Source of the DNA: Candidatus Tokpelaia sp.
Lineage (GTDB): Bacteria > Pseudomonadota > Alphaproteobacteria > Rhizobiales > Rhizobiaceae
NCBI RefSeq assembly: GCF_008636115.1
Contig: NZ_QLZD01000033.1
Coordinates: forward strand, 248,001-312,000
Reading direction: 5' to 3'
Length of the DNA stretch: 64,000 nucleotides
Made by a program: the position numbers and the translations under genes. Under the pieces are notes generated by a model that did no database searches, was not told the origin of the DNA, and worked only from the letters and a program-made list of their open reading frames with translations. Shown one piece after another: positions 18,318 through 28,561 of the stretch. The first letter of the stretch is position 1. Every line of letters begins with the position of its first letter.

Positions 18318-19784
18318 TTATTTATTTCCCCTCACCCCGCTTTTATAATTTTTAAAGCGAAAGCCGAGATAAAGCGCCAAAATCCACAGCGGCACAATCA
18401 GCGCCGAAATACTGACATCAGGCACAGGCAAAGTGATAAGCGGCAGGCTCAGGCCAAAAGCCCGCGTCAACAGCCCGCTTTCAGTAAAACCGGTCAACAG
18501 CATAAGCACAAACAGGCCGCCTAAAAAGGCAAGGCAGAGATAATTGCTATAAGGGTAAAACGGTGATTTGAAAATTAAACCCCGCATTTGGCCGTTTGCC
18601 GCTTTTTGCCGCCTATAGGCACGGCGAAAACGCAAATGCACCAGCACAATCATCGCCCAGGTGACAAGGGCAGCCGTCGTTACCACGGCCAAAATGCGCA
18701 TAAAGGCACCGCCGGGAATAAGATAGTTCAGCCCCAGCCCCAAAGCTGTGCAGCAGGAAGAAAATAACACGGCTTTATACGGCACATGGTGCCGGTTTAA
18801 TTGTGCCAGAAAGCGCGGTGCATTTTTTTGCCCGGCCAGGCTGAACAACATGCGGCCATTAGCATAAGCGCCGCTGTTAAAAACAGAAATAGCGGCAGTA
18901 ATCACCACCAGATTAAGAATATCGGCCGCCGATTTTATGCCGATTGTGTCAAAAACCGTTACAAACGGGCTGCCGCGGGAGCTTATGACACTATTCCACG
19001 GGCTTAAAACCATAATAATAGCTGTAGAGGCCAGATAAAACAGCAAAATCCGCCACATAAACTGCTGTAATGCCTTGGGAATTACTATTTCAGGCTGCTC
19101 CGCTTCGGCCGCAGCAATGCCGACAAGCTCGGCCCCGCCGAAGGAAAACATCACCACCACCAGCGCCATTAACATGCCGCCGGCACCAAAAGGGAAAAAA
19201 CCGCCATATTCCCATAAATTGGCCAATTTGCTGCCGCCGGTGCCGGCGACAATCAATATAGTGCCGAAAATAATCATGCCGATAACCGCCAGCACTTTAA
19301 TGCCGGAAAACCAGAACTCAAATTCGCCAAAAAAACGCACGGCAGTCAAATTCACACAAGTAATAATGAGCAACAGGGTAAAAGCCGTTTTCCAATGGGC
19401 GACAGGCAGCCAGTAATCGAGATAAATGCCGATAACAGTCAATTCGGCAATGCCGATAAGAATATAAAGAAACCAGTAATTCCAGCCGGTCAGAAAACCG
19501 GCAAATTCTCCCCAATAATGATAGGCAAAATGGCTGAAAGACCCAGCTGCCGGCTCTTGTACCGCCATTTCTCCCAGCATGCGCATAACAAAATAGATAA
19601 AAATGCCGCCAATAAGATAAGAGAGCAGCACAGCCGGCCCGGCGATAGCAATAGCCTCACCGGAGCCATAAAAAAAGCCGATGCCAATGGCGCTGCCCAA
19701 GGCAATCATTTGAATATGGCGGGATTGCAGGCGGCGCTCAAGCCGAGGCTCCGGCACAGCTTTGTTTGTTATCTTATCTGTCAC
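18318..19784 (-). CDS. Amino-acid permease (AAT family), copy 3
   Basis: A 488-residue paralog and the first of the tandem in transcription order. The AAT start pattern reads RHIQMIALGSAIGIGFFYGSG. It starts with GTG at 19784, supported by AGGAG five bases upstream. The final residues (GFRFKNYKSGVRGNK) differ from the KKRR tail of the other two, so the conserved repeat breaks just before the stop. Substrate specificity probably differs among the three copies in the middle segments, which diverge most. Confidence 0.92.
   Translation of the reverse strand: MTDKITNKAVPEPRLERRLQSRHIQMIALGSAIGIGFFYGSGEAIAIAGPAVLLSYLIGGIFIYFVMRMLGEMAVQEPAAGSFSHFAYHYWGEFAGFLTGWNYWFLYILIGIAELTVIGIYLDYWLPVAHWKTAFTLLLIITCVNLTAVRFFGEFEFWFSGIKVLAVIGMIIFGTILIVAGTGGSKLANLWEYGGFFPFGAGGMLMALVVVMFSFGGAELVGIAAAEAEQPEIVIPKALQQFMWRILLFYLASTAIIMVLSPWNSVISSRGSPFVTVFDTIGIKSAADILNLVVITAAISVFNSGAYANGRMLFSLAGQKNAPRFLAQLNRHHVPYKAVLFSSCCTALGLGLNYLIPGGAFMRILAVVTTAALVTWAMIVLVHLRFRRAYRRQKAANGQMRGLIFKSPFYPYSNYLCLAFLGGLFVLMLLTGFTESGLLTRAFGLSLPLITLPVPDVSISALIVPLWILALYLGFRFKNYKSGVRGNK
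18364..18660. repeat. Permease 3'-end repeat, copy 3
   Basis: Third copy of the homogenised 3' region; the last 80 bases are shared only with the copy at 16786-17082. Confidence 0.85.
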
Positions 19785-19850
19785 TGGAGCTCCTGTCGCC
19801 GGCCGATTTCGCCGGCAGCAGACTGATTAAACTTGATAATGCGGTAGAAA

Positions 19851-20699
19851 TCAACCCGCAAGAGCGGTGAAATCAAACAGTGTCTTATCCAGCAAATGGC
19901 TGGGACGAATATTGCCCAAAGCGCGTATCATTATATCTTTGCGCCCGGGCATATGCTTTTCTATTTCCGTCAGCATGGATTTCATCGCCTGACGCTGCAA
20001 ACCGTCCTGGCTGCCGCATAAATTGCATGGAATAACAGGAAACTGCATATAAGCGGCAAATTTGGCCAAATCTTCCTCTGCCGCATAAATAAGCGGCCGC
20101 AAAACCAGCATATCGCCTTCATCATTACGCAATTTGGCCGGCATAGCGGCCAATCGCCCGCCATGAAACATATTCATAAAAAAAGTTTCCAGAACATCAT
20201 CGCGATGATGCCCCAGCACCAGCGCCGAACACTGCTCCTCCCGGGCAATGCGGTATAAAATACCGCGGCGCAGGCGCGAGCACAGCGAACAATAAGTTTG
20301 TGTCTGCTCCAGCCTGTCGGTTACAATAGTATAAGTATCCTGATATTCTATGCGATGGGCAATACCATTCCGGCGTAAATAATCCGGCAAAATATGTTTG
20401 GGAAAATCCGGCTGGCCCTGATCCAGATTGCAGGCCAGCAGCTCAACCGGCAGCATGCCGCGCCATTGCAAATCCAGCAACAGGGCTAAAAGGCCATAAG
20501 AATCCTTGCCGCCGGAAAGGGCAATAAGCCATTTTTGCCTGGGCCTGCCCGGCTCCGGCGCCAGCATGGAGAAATCTGCCATTGCCTGACGCATATGCCG
20601 CAACAGGCGTTTGCGCAATTTATTAAATTCCACCGTAGCGGCAATATGACGAAACATGGGCGCACAGGCCGCGCCTGAGGGGTTTTCTTCTGCCGGCAT
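19851..20699 (-). CDS. ttcA: tRNA 2-thiocytidine(32) biosynthesis protein TtcA
   Basis: TtcA thiolates cytidine 32 of certain tRNAs using an iron-sulfur cluster and ATP. The 282 residues contain the PP-loop [11 protein letters not shown] near residue 65 and the two Cys-x-x-Cys pairs of the cluster site, CSLCSR and [22 protein letters not shown] is also typical. Start ATG at 20699 is preceded by AGGGAG at a slightly long spacing. It lies divergent from nothing and upstream of the permease tandem on the same strand, 66 bases apart, with no obvious functional link. Confidence 0.95.
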   Translation of the reverse strand: MPAEENPSGAACAPMFRHIAATVEFNKLRKRLLRHMRQAMADFSMLAPEPGRPRQKWLIALSGGKDSYGLLALLLDLQWRGMLPVELLACNLDQGQPDFPKHILPDYLRRNGIAHRIEYQDTYTIVTDRLEQTQTYCSLCSRLRRGILYRIAREEQCSALVLGHHRDDVLETFFMNMFHGGRLAAMPAKLRNDEGDMLVLRPLIYAAEEDLAKFAAYMQFPVIPCNLCGSQDGLQRQAMKSMLTEIEKHMPGRKDIMIRALGNIRPSHLLDKTLFDFTALAG

Positions 20700-20833
20700 A
20701 CGAAACCCGCTCCCTTAACTTTGCAAAATCACACAATTTTGCTTGCTTTATCGGCCGCAGCGGGCGAAATCAGCCTCGCCGCTTCGACCTGCCTGATAAA
20801 AGCTAGAAAACCATTATAGAAGAAAGTTGACCG

Positions 20834-20862
20834 CAAAAATCAAGGGAGCCTGAGCCCCCTTG
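20834..20862 (-). terminator. Rho-independent terminator downstream of rpsD
   Basis: On the minus strand a nine-pair stem, CAAGGGGGC with GCTCCCTTG (one G-U pair), encloses a four-base loop and is followed by ATTTTTG. It lies 47 bases after the rpsD stop. Confidence 0.85.
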
Positions 20863-20908
20863 ATAAACAGACCCGCGCCAGGAGCCGTAACCTTATATAA
20901 AACAAAAA

Positions 20909-21526
20909 CTAGCGCGAATAAAACTCAACAACCAGATTAGGCTCCATATGCACAGCATAGGGCACATCGGATAATTGCGGCACACGGCTATAAACAGCTC
21001 TCATTTTGGTGTGATCGGCTTCAATATAATCAGGCACATCACGCTCAGGCAAAATAACAGCCTCAAGCACAAGCGCCAACTGCCGCGATTTTTCACGCAA
21101 TTCAACGACATCACCCGGCTTGCAGCGATAAGATTGAATATTGGTGCGGCGGCCATTGACCAGAATATGACCGTGATTGACAAATTGACGCGCGGCAAAA
21201 ATTGTCGGCACAAATTTCGCCCGGTAAACAATAGCGTCCAGCCGGCTTTCCAGCAGACCAATCAGGTTTTCACCCGTATCACCGCGGCGGCGCACAGCTT
21301 CCTCATAAGTTTTATGAAACTGCTTTTCTGAAATATCGCCGTAAAAACCCTTCAACTTTTGCTTGGCGCGCAACTGCACACCATAATCGGAAAGCTTGCC
21401 CTGACGGCGCTGGCCATGCTGGCCCGGGCCATATTCACGGCGATTAACAGGAGATTTGGGGCGCCCCCAAATATTTTCTCCTATACGGCGATCAATTTTA
21501 TATTTTGCAGAATTACGCTTGCTCAT
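20909..21526 (-). CDS. rpsD: 30S ribosomal protein S4
   Basis: S4 nucleates assembly of the small ribosomal subunit by binding 16S rRNA. The 205 residues match the family: start [18 protein letters not shown], then [22 protein letters not shown] with the S4 RNA-binding domain ([13 protein letters not shown]), and the end LVVEFYSR. It stands alone with its own terminator, as usual in Hyphomicrobiales, next to murI. Confidence 0.98.
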   Translation of the reverse strand: MSKRNSAKYKIDRRIGENIWGRPKSPVNRREYGPGQHGQRRQGKLSDYGVQLRAKQKLKGFYGDISEKQFHKTYEEAVRRRGDTGENLIGLLESRLDAIVYRAKFVPTIFAARQFVNHGHILVNGRRTNIQSYRCKPGDVVELREKSRQLALVLEAVILPERDVPDYIEADHTKMRAVYSRVPQLSDVPYAVHMEPNLVVEFYSR

Positions 21527-21668
21527 TGCATTTCCCGTAATATTATAGCACTTTCGGCAGAAAGTGCCTTGAGTTTAAAGGAAAACGCCCCTCCTCTGCC
21601 CTTGTAACTCGCTGAAAAACACCGCAAACAAGGACTGACAGAAAACTCACCGCAAGCCGGAATAAAAC

Positions 21669-21869
21669 TTAAAGCAAGTAATCACGGGACATATCGGCCA
21701 TAATGCCCGGCCAAAGCCGGCAGAATTCATAGCCCGCTCTTCCTTTAGGCAATTTTGCCGCCAGAGTCAAGGCACTAAATATCTGAACCCTGCGCCAATT
21801 ACGCCCAAATCGCCGCTGCCGACTATCGCCTTTTATCCGGCGCCGATCCGGGCCATCACGGCCTGTCAT
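21669..21869 (-). CDS. Possible small Arg-rich protein overlapping the murI end
   Basis: A 66-codon frame that begins 14 bases before the murI stop, an arrangement compatible with translational coupling. The product is Arg-rich and basic at the N-terminus ([18 protein letters not shown]) and contains no recognised motif. The 140 bases between it and rpsD are AT-rich. It may well be chance; I list it because nothing else explains the interval. Confidence 0.22.
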   Translation of the reverse strand: MTGRDGPDRRRIKGDSRQRRFGRNWRRVQIFSALTLAAKLPKGRAGYEFCRLWPGIMADMSRDYLL

Positions 21870-22722
21870 TTTTTCTCTTCATTTTCAGACCAAAAGCATG
21901 AAACAAGCGCTCACTGACAAAATCAGCGCCGGCTTTATTATCTGTCAGAATTGCATAATCCTGACATTGGCCTTTGCTCTTGCCCGGTTCCGCATCAAAG
22001 GCCGGCAATAAAGCTTTTGTCTGCAAGAGTGACTGCGCCCGCCGGGCAATCGCCTCTGCCGGATCAAGCCAATCTACCGGCCAGGGGGCGAGATTACGCA
22101 AAAGCGGCGTTAAAAACGGGTAATGCGTGCAGGCCAGGACAATTATATCCGTGCGCCGCCCCTTTTCTTCGACAAAACAGGGCGCAATTTCTGCCCGGAT
22201 TTTTGCCGTATTTACGGGCCGGCCGCGGACATAATCTTCTGCCTGAGCTGCCAGATTTTCACTGCCAACCAGCGTCACCCGGCTTTGGCCGGCATATTTG
22301 GCAATTAAATCCTGCGTATAAGCGCGTTTTACCGTGCCCGGCGTGGCCAGAACCGAAATCAGCTTTGAGGCGCTGTGCTCAGCCGCCGGTTTAATAGCAG
22401 GCACAGTGCCGACAAAATAATAATCCGGAAAAACGCGGCGCAAATCATCAAGCACCAGCGTTGAAGCAGTATTGCAGGCCAGCACACATAAAGCGGGATT
22501 ATATTTTTGTAAAAAACCGGCAAATAAATGCAATAAACGAGCGCGCAGGGCCTCCTCTCCCCAGGCGCCATAGGGGAAGCCGGCATTATCCATAATATAG
22601 AGAACCGGCCAGGCCGGCATTAACAACCGCGCCTCCCGCAAAACAGTCAACCCGCCTATGCCGCTGTCAAAAAACAGCACAGGCCGGGTTTTCAGCCTTT
22701 GTTCACCCTTTGGCGGCAACAT
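21856..22722 (-). CDS. murI: Glutamate racemase
   Basis: MurI makes D-glutamate for peptidoglycan. The 288 residues contain [10 protein letters not shown] near residue 17, ACNTAS with the first catalytic cysteine, and LACTHYPFL with the second. The start ATG lies 20 bases inside the end of trmJ, so the two are probably translationally coupled. The C-terminal 60 residues after [10 protein letters not shown] are variable, as in the family. Confidence 0.96.
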   Translation of the reverse strand: MLPPKGEQRLKTRPVLFFDSGIGGLTVLREARLLMPAWPVLYIMDNAGFPYGAWGEEALRARLLHLFAGFLQKYNPALCVLACNTASTLVLDDLRRVFPDYYFVGTVPAIKPAAEHSASKLISVLATPGTVKRAYTQDLIAKYAGQSRVTLVGSENLAAQAEDYVRGRPVNTAKIRAEIAPCFVEEKGRRTDIIVLACTHYPFLTPLLRNLAPWPVDWLDPAEAIARRAQSLLQTKALLPAFDAEPGKSKGQCQDYAILTDNKAGADFVSERLFHAFGLKMKRKNDRP

Positions 22723-23602
22723 TATCGGCCTCTCCCTTTATGCCCTCTATTATTGTCTTTTGCGCCTTATCGTGCTTCTGCTTGTCGACAGCAGTTTCAG
22801 GCAAAACAGCCGGCCCGCTTTGCGACTTTTTGCGGGCAAAGCGATCGAGCGAGGCAAAAACCCCGCTTAATAATTTCACTTCTGCTTCGGTAAAAGCCGG
22901 GCGGGTCAGCACGGCGCGCAAATTATCAACCATAACCGGTTTGCGCGCCGGCGGGCGGAAATAACCGCGCGCCGCCAGCGCCTCTTCCAGCCGGCGCAAC
23001 AGGCCATGCAGGCTTTGTTTGCGCGCCGGCAAAAATTCCGGCCCGCGAAAGACAGTTTGCGTCTCTGCATTGAGGCCGGATTTCAGCCATTCATAAGACA
23101 TTAGCAAAACAGCCTGGGCAATATTTAATGAAGCAAAAGCGGGATTGACAGGAAAGGTCACCAAAGCATCGGCCAGGCTGATTTCTTCATTGGAAAGGCC
23201 GAAACGCTCCCGGCCGAAAAGAATGCCGGTTTTGACACTATCTCCCCCTTCGGCCTGCCGGTGCCGTAATTGCCGCGCCGCCTCTATGGCACTTAAAACA
23301 GGCTTGAACCCGCTTCTTTCACGCGCTGTTGTGGCCAGAACATAATGCAAATCAGCAATAGCAGCCGGCAAATTGTCAAAAATAACGGCTTTTTCAATAA
23401 GCGCATCGGCTTTGCTGGCAGCGGCAACAGCTTGCGGATTAGGGAATTTTTCCCGCGGGCGGACAAGGCGCAACTGCCAAAGGCCGAAATTGGCCATAGC
23501 CCGCGCCGCCATGCCAATATTTTCCGGTAATTGCGGCTCAACCAAAATAATAATAGGCGCCGGTGCGGCCGGTTTTGCCCGTTTCCTGTTGGTTCCCGCC
23601 AT
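22703..23602 (-). CDS. trmJ: tRNA (cytidine/uridine-2'-O-)-methyltransferase TrmJ-like (SPOUT family)
   Basis: A 299-residue SPOUT methyltransferase. The N-terminal motif is [20 protein letters not shown]; the later [12 protein letters not shown] and [16 protein letters not shown] make the knot that binds S-adenosylmethionine. TrmJ methylates the ribose at position 32 of tRNAs. The C-terminal extension carries a helical segment and an Ala/Lys-rich tail. It is followed directly by murI. AGGTGA precedes the ATG. Confidence 0.92.
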   Translation of the reverse strand: MAGTNRKRAKPAAPAPIIILVEPQLPENIGMAARAMANFGLWQLRLVRPREKFPNPQAVAAASKADALIEKAVIFDNLPAAIADLHYVLATTARERSGFKPVLSAIEAARQLRHRQAEGGDSVKTGILFGRERFGLSNEEISLADALVTFPVNPAFASLNIAQAVLLMSYEWLKSGLNAETQTVFRGPEFLPARKQSLHGLLRRLEEALAARGYFRPPARKPVMVDNLRAVLTRPAFTEAEVKLLSGVFASLDRFARKKSQSGPAVLPETAVDKQKHDKAQKTIIEGIKGEADNVAAKG

Positions 23603-23894
23603 AAATTATTCACCTGCCTTTTACGCCTGTTGCCTGCCGCAGGCTGATTTGAATGCCGGCTTTATTATAAAAGAAAAATATTTTTTTGCCACAGTCTTTT
23701 GCCCCGGCCCGGCGGCCGGAATCCAACCTCGCTTCACCCACCGGCAGAATAGCAAAAATCGCCGGCAGCGATGCCGCTTGTGTCGCAGGCCAGAAACTTT
23801 TATATTGCTTTTTCCCCGCCGCCGCCTTAGCCTGAGGCCGTCTTCGCCGCATGCCGGCAAAAGCCGCGGTAAAGCCCGTATTTAGAGAATAATT

Positions 23895-24728
23895 ATGGTA
23901 TGCTACATTGATTATAAAGAAGCGCCGCTGAAATATACCGGGCAGATACGCCTGTTTGATGCTGAAGCTTTTGCCGGCATGCGGCGGGCATGTCAGCTTA
24001 CCGCCCGCTGCCTGGACGCGCTGGCCGATATTGTCAAACCGGGTGTGACCACAGCCGAAATCGACCATTTTGTTTTGGCTTTCGGGGCAAAACACAATGC
24101 CCTGCCCGCTACTCTGAATTATCGCGGTTATACACATTCCTGCTGCACTTCTGTCAATCATGTCGTCTGCCATGGTATCCCCGATGACCGCCCCTTGCGT
24201 GAGGGAGATATTGTCAATATTGATGTGACCTATATTTTGGACGGCTGGCATGGCGATTCCAGCCGCATGTATCCTGTCGGTACAGTCAGGCGCGCGGCTG
24301 AAAGACTGATGGAAGTTACTTATGAAAGCCTGCTGCGCGGTATTGCCGCAGTCGAGCCGGGAGCGCATATTGGCGCTATCGGCGCCGCTATCCAGCTTTA
24401 TGCTGAATCGCAATTTTGCTCTGTTGTCCGTGATTTTTGCGGCCACGGCATTGGCCAAATTTTCCATGATACGCCCAATATTCTGCATTATGGCCGGCAA
24501 GATGAAGGGCCGATATTGCGCGAAGGCATGATTTTTACGATTGAGCCTATGATCAATCTTGGCAAATATGGGGTGAAAATTTTAAAAGACGGCTGGACAG
24601 CGGTGACGCGCGATCGCTCGTTGAGCGCCCAATATGAGCACACAATCGGCGTTACTTCTGCCGGGTGTGAGGTTTTTACCCTTTCACCCCGGGATATTTT
24701 TTATTTACCCAATAAAGCTAAAGCTTAG
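23895..24728 (+). CDS. map: Type I methionine aminopeptidase
   Basis: Removes the initiator methionine from nascent proteins. The 277 residues contain the metal ligands of the pita-bread fold: NIDVTYILDGWHGDSS (two Asp), GHGIGQIFHDTP (His), FTIEPMIN (Glu) and QYEHT (Glu). Length and the NHVVCHGIPD motif fit the type I enzyme without zinc-finger extension. It is divergent from trmJ. A weak AGAGAA precedes the ATG. It precedes radC by about 100 bases, the same neighbour as in other Hyphomicrobiales. Confidence 0.96.
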   Translation: MVCYIDYKEAPLKYTGQIRLFDAEAFAGMRRACQLTARCLDALADIVKPGVTTAEIDHFVLAFGAKHNALPATLNYRGYTHSCCTSVNHVVCHGIPDDRPLREGDIVNIDVTYILDGWHGDSSRMYPVGTVRRAAERLMEVTYESLLRGIAAVEPGAHIGAIGAAIQLYAESQFCSVVRDFCGHGIGQIFHDTPNILHYGRQDEGPILREGMIFTIEPMINLGKYGVKILKDGWTAVTRDRSLSAQYEHTIGVTSAGCEVFTLSPRDIFYLPNKAKA

Positions 24729-24832
24729 TATAATACGGGCAATCAAAGGCTGCTCCTTGTTTCAGCCCGCAGGCCGGCGGCAGAGCCCGGCTTGCGGATT
24801 TTACAGATTACGGCATTGTGGCGCAGGGTAAA

Positions 24833-25708
24833 ATGGCACGCAAGAAAAAAGATAAAAAACAGGCCTTTGAAGAAAGTCATACTCTTTCCTTCAACCCGGA
24901 AAATATTCCCTTGCCGCCGGATCTGGCTTTATCCCGGTTTTTGCCGATAGATCTTGCTTTGAGCGATAAGCAAGAGCCGCAAAAACCGGAGACAGAGATA
25001 AATCTTTCGCCAAAAGCGCCGGCAAAACATAAAGAGTGGCATCATTATGACGGCCACAGGCAGAGATTGCGTCAGCGTTTTCTCAATACTGGCGGGCAGG
25101 ATATGCCTGATTATGAATTTCTGGAGCTTTTGCTGTTTCGCTCGCAGTCGCGTAAAGATACCAAACCTCTGGCTAAAGCGCTTTTGGCGCATTTCGGTTC
25201 GCTGGCGGAAGTTTTGTCAGCTGATATACGCCGCCTGCAAGAGGTGAAAGGCTGCGGCGCAGCAATAGCGACAGATCTCAAAATTGTCGGCACGGCAGCG
25301 GCGCGTATGCTGCTTTCCGGTCTGCTGAAACGCGATGTTTTCAATTCATGGGATAAGGTGGTTGCCTATTGCCGCTCCGTCATGGCCAGCGAAGAACGCG
25401 AGCAGTTCCGCGTTTTGTTTCTGGATAAGAAAAACGGCCTGATTATTGATAAAATCATGCAAACAGGCACGGTAGATTACACCCCGGTCTACCCGCGTGA
25501 GGTTATAAAACATGCTCTGGATCTTGCTGCCTCCTCTCTCGTTCTGGTGCATAATCACCCCTCCGGTGACCCCACGCCTTCGCGGCAGGATATTGCCATG
25601 ACCACAAAATTGCAGGAAACCGCCGCCGGCATGAATATTACAATTTATGATCATCTGATTATCGGCCGCAACGGCTATGCCAGTTTCCGCAAGCTGGATT
25701 TACTGTAA
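24833..25708 (+). CDS. radC: RadC family JAB-domain protein
   Basis: A 291-residue RadC protein. A Lys-rich N-terminus precedes a helix-hairpin-helix region (LQEVKGCGAAIA) and the JAB/MPN domain, whose metal motif is complete: HNHPSGDPTPSRQD. Despite the name, a role in DNA repair is not well established for the family; a metalloprotease or nuclease role is inferred. The ATG at 24833 has AGGG just upstream; an in-frame GTG at 24818 is the alternative. Confidence 0.92.
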   Translation: MARKKKDKKQAFEESHTLSFNPENIPLPPDLALSRFLPIDLALSDKQEPQKPETEINLSPKAPAKHKEWHHYDGHRQRLRQRFLNTGGQDMPDYEFLELLLFRSQSRKDTKPLAKALLAHFGSLAEVLSADIRRLQEVKGCGAAIATDLKIVGTAAARMLLSGLLKRDVFNSWDKVVAYCRSVMASEEREQFRVLFLDKKNGLIIDKIMQTGTVDYTPVYPREVIKHALDLAASSLVLVHNHPSGDPTPSRQDIAMTTKLQETAAGMNITIYDHLIIGRNGYASFRKLDLL

Positions 25709-25761
25709 TCAGGCAGGGCGCACATGCCGGCAGCTTTAACGGGCCGGCGCACGCAAAAAAT

Positions 25762-25968
25762 TTATAAATCTATATCCAGAATAGCCATAGAAAAATTATA
25801 AGAAAGCTCGCCTTCATCTTCATCGCGATAAATAATGCCTAAAAATTCATCACCCAGATAAAGCTCGCAGGAATCGCTCTTGCGCGGTCGCCCTTTCACT
25901 ATCAGAGAAGAATTTTGGAAAACGCGTTTAAAATAGGCATCAAGCTTTTTAATTTCTTCGGGGTTCAT
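25762..25968 (-). CDS. DUF3126 family protein
   Basis: A 68-residue acidic protein whose pattern (EIKKLDAYFKRVF, RPRKSDSCELYLGDEFLG, DEDEGELSYNFSMAILDIDL) matches the small alphaproteobacterial family DUF3126. Function unknown. GGAG sits six bases before the ATG. It is on the same strand as cysE, separated by 190 bases, an arrangement found in related genomes. Confidence 0.88.
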   Translation of the reverse strand: MNPEEIKKLDAYFKRVFQNSSLIVKGRPRKSDSCELYLGDEFLGIIYRDEDEGELSYNFSMAILDIDL

Positions 25969-26159
25969 GCCAATCTCCTGCTGTCAAGCCGCACCGCAGC
26001 GTCCCTCCCGCCCCAATCGGGGCAAAATCTGCCAAAACCCGACTGCCCGGCTCAATTCCCTTTAACAGCAAATTAAAACAACCGCCTGAAACTGTAAAGC
26101 CTTAATTTACCGCCGGAGAGCAAAGCGCTCCGACAAGAAACAAAGCAGCGCCGGTTAAA

Positions 26160-26972
26160 TCATATGCCGTCACCGCCGATAAAAAACAGATTCATGGCCC
26201 CTGCCTCCGCTTTGCTGAGAATGCGCGCCGGCACACCGGCAACGGTCACATGCGGCGGCACAGTTTTCACAACAACAGAATTGGCCGCTACTTTGGAGTC
26301 CGCGCCGATTTCAATATTGCCCAATATTTTTGCCCCGGCGCCAATAAGCGCGCCCCGGCGGATTTTCGGGTGGCGATCGCCGCCGCTTTTACCTGTGCCG
26401 CCCAGGGTCACTTCATGTAATAAAGAAACATTATCTTCTATAATAGTAGTTTCACCAATCACTACTCCGGTAGCATGATCCAGAAACACGGCTTTGCCGA
26501 TTTGTGCCGCCGGGTGAATATCTGTCTGAAAAACAGCAGAAGAGCGGCTTTGCAGATAACAGGCGAAATCCTTGCGGCCGTCCTGCCATAAAGCATGGGC
26601 AATACGATGAGTCTGCAGCGCCTGAAAGCCCTTATAATAAAGCAGAATATTCATAAAATGCGTTGTTGCCGGATCACGCTCCATGACAGCGCGCAAATCG
26701 GCTTCCACCAGGTTTTCCGCCTGTTTAAGGCGGGCAAAAACCGCAGCAAAACTGAATAAAAGCACATTTTTATCAATAATCGCCCCATAATGCAGGCGCT
26801 CAGCCAGCCGCATCAGCAGCGCCTCCTGCAAATTTTTCCGGTCAAGAATGAAATAGCGCAAAAACAGCCCCATAACCGGGTCACGCGCGGCTGCTTCTGC
26901 CGCTTCCCGGCAAATTATCGGCCAAAGCGATTTGTCTGGCGCCGCGTCTGCTCGCTGTTTTATCGGCCGCAA
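26160..26972 (-). CDS. cysE: Serine O-acetyltransferase
   Basis: Acetylates serine with acetyl-CoA, the committed step of cysteine synthesis. The protein has the N-terminal SATase helical domain followed by left-handed beta-helix hexapeptide repeats. FLDHATGVVIGE and LHEVTLGGTGKSGGDRHPK carry the catalytic and CoA-binding residues; the tail ends in GGDGI. Its short C-terminal tail, ending in Ile, could bind cysteine synthase. I place the start at TTG 26972 because AGGAGG lies six bases before it; the frame stays open to a GTG at 27026 with no such signal. Confidence 0.94.
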   Translation of the reverse strand: MRPIKQRADAAPDKSLWPIICREAAEAAARDPVMGLFLRYFILDRKNLQEALLMRLAERLHYGAIIDKNVLLFSFAAVFARLKQAENLVEADLRAVMERDPATTHFMNILLYYKGFQALQTHRIAHALWQDGRKDFACYLQSRSSAVFQTDIHPAAQIGKAVFLDHATGVVIGETTIIEDNVSLLHEVTLGGTGKSGGDRHPKIRRGALIGAGAKILGNIEIGADSKVAANSVVVKTVPPHVTVAGVPARILSKAEAGAMNLFFIGGDGI

Positions 26973-27044
26973 TGCCGTCCTCCTCTCTTGAATCCCACCA
27001 GTTTCCCGGCTATGAAACCCAGGCACACATCAACACAAGCAGCG

Positions 27045-27821
27045 TTAAAACGGATATTTGGCAAAAAAATCCACCACGCTTTGTTTATAAATTTTGTCCC
27101 CCACAGCCAGCATATGATCCCGTCCGGGAATTGTCAGCACCTCACCTCGCGGCAATAAAGCCGCCAAAGGCTCCGGTGCACCGGCAATTTCATCTTTACT
27201 GCCCACGGCAACCAGAACAGGCGCGGCAATTTGCCTCACTTCTGCTTCTGTCAGCTCTTTTTTGGAAGTGATAACACAGGCCGCCAGTGCCTTAAGGTCA
27301 CTTTTGGTATGTTCGGCAAATTTGCGGAACATATGCCCGCGTATTGAGGTCACCGCGTCACTATCCGGCGCAAGCAGGGCATCACGCACAGTTTGCCAGT
27401 CCCCCGCCCCCGTTACCATGCCAATACCCAGCCCACCAAAAACCAGGCTGCGTATTTTTGCCGGCGCGCGCAAAGCGAAATAGGCGCTGATACGCGCTCC
27501 CATGGAATAACCCATTATATGCGCCTGCGGCACCTGCAAATACTCCAGCAGCGCCGCCGCGTCATCGGCCATGGCTTCCGGCCTGTAGGCTGCGGCCTTA
27601 TAGCTTTTGTCCGAATTGCCGTGACCGCGATTATCAATGGCTATTACATGATGGCCGGCGGCAAGCAGCACCTCAAACCAGCCGGTGGCAACCCAGTTTA
27701 TCAGGCTTGAGGAGGCAAAACCGTGAATTAGCAAAACCGGGCTGCCCTGCTCTTTTCCCGCCTGGCGAAAAGCCAGACGAAAACCGTCATGATAAAAATA
27801 ATCAACCTGCTCCGCACTCAT
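27045..27821 (-). CDS. Alpha/beta-hydrolase fold protein
   Basis: A 258-residue hydrolase with an intact triad. HGFASSS forms the oxyanion loop, GYSMGARIS holds the nucleophile serine near residue 102, GSKDEIAG the acid, and GRDHMLAVGD the histidine. The fold is that of many esterases and C-C bond hydrolases. The substrate cannot be predicted. It is preceded by DUF192 on the same strand, 15 bases away, so they are probably co-transcribed; cysE follows at about 70 bases. Confidence 0.9.
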   Translation of the reverse strand: MSAEQVDYFYHDGFRLAFRQAGKEQGSPVLLIHGFASSSLINWVATGWFEVLLAAGHHVIAIDNRGHGNSDKSYKAAAYRPEAMADDAAALLEYLQVPQAHIMGYSMGARISAYFALRAPAKIRSLVFGGLGIGMVTGAGDWQTVRDALLAPDSDAVTSIRGHMFRKFAEHTKSDLKALAACVITSKKELTEAEVRQIAAPVLVAVGSKDEIAGAPEPLAALLPRGEVLTIPGRDHMLAVGDKIYKQSVVDFFAKYPF

Positions 27822-27836
27822 TAAAACTGCCCCGTT

Positions 27837-28364
27837 TCACTTGCATTCGCCGCAAATAGCGGGGTGCAACATTTTTTGCCCCGCTTTTATGCCTCTGGCT
27901 CTTGCCTGCCCGGCACGCAGCTCAACAACATAAGAAACCGGGTGGAGAGAAGAAATCAATTTATGCGAAAACGGCTCGGCATGCTCATAAATATAAACAA
28001 TTTTACCCTGTTTATCGGCAAATATCATATCCAGCGGCAAAGGCGTATTATCCATCCACATAGTGACAACCCGCTCTTCCGGGGCAAAAACAAACATCAT
28101 AGCGCGATTTTCAGGAAACTGGCGGCGATACATCAGGCCGCGCGCCTTTTCATCATCTGAACGGGCAATTTCCGCGGCAAAAATCTGCCGACCTTTATTG
28201 GTTGCGACAATCAACGGTGCTTTATCTACCGGCAGAGCCATTGGCGTATTATTATCGGCAGAGCTGCCGCTCACCATATTGCCCTGCGCCAAAGCCCGGC
28301 CGGCAAAAGCAGGCATAAGCCATAACAGACTCAGAAAAATAACATATACCGGGCGGGTAAGCAT
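27837..28364 (-). CDS. DUF192 family exported protein
   Basis: A 175-residue protein with a signal peptide (YVIFLSLLWLMPAFAGRALA, cleavage near residue 27) and a DUF192 domain: ARSDDEKARGLMYRR, MMFVF, MWMDNTPLPLDMIF and KLISSLHPVSYVVELRAG. The family is widespread and periplasmic or secreted, with unknown function. The ATG at 28364 follows AAGAG; a TTG seven codons upstream shares the frame. Adjacent to the cold-shock gene upstream, with a terminator between them. Confidence 0.9.
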   Translation of the reverse strand: MLTRPVYVIFLSLLWLMPAFAGRALAQGNMVSGSSADNNTPMALPVDKAPLIVATNKGRQIFAAEIARSDDEKARGLMYRRQFPENRAMMFVFAPEERVVTMWMDNTPLPLDMIFADKQGKIVYIYEHAEPFSHKLISSLHPVSYVVELRAGQARARGIKAGQKMLHPAICGECK

Positions 28365-28504
28365 AAATATTCTCTTTTTCCTCAATCCAGAGTGTCGTCC
28401 TGTTACACCCTCTCAGCCCGCGGTAATAGCAAAATTACCGCAAAGGCAAAAGCCTGTTTACAACAAATATTGCAGATGAAACAGACTAAAATAATAGCGG
28501 CCGA

Positions 28505-28539
28505 TAAATAAAAATAAGGCGGGGGCCAAACCCCGCCTT
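28505..28539 (-). terminator. Rho-independent terminator of the cold-shock gene
   Basis: On the minus strand AAGGCGGGG pairs with CCCCGCCTT, with a short loop, and is followed by ATTTTTATTT. It lies directly after the cold-shock gene stop. Confidence 0.88.
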
Positions 28540-28561
28540 GCCTGAACCGAGCCAAAGCCAA

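Noticed and set aside
23610-24500. Long minus-strand frame (296 codons) over map
   Set aside because: It lies opposite map, whose catalytic residues are complete, and the product is repetitive in Ile/Asn/Gly with no motif. It is a shadow.
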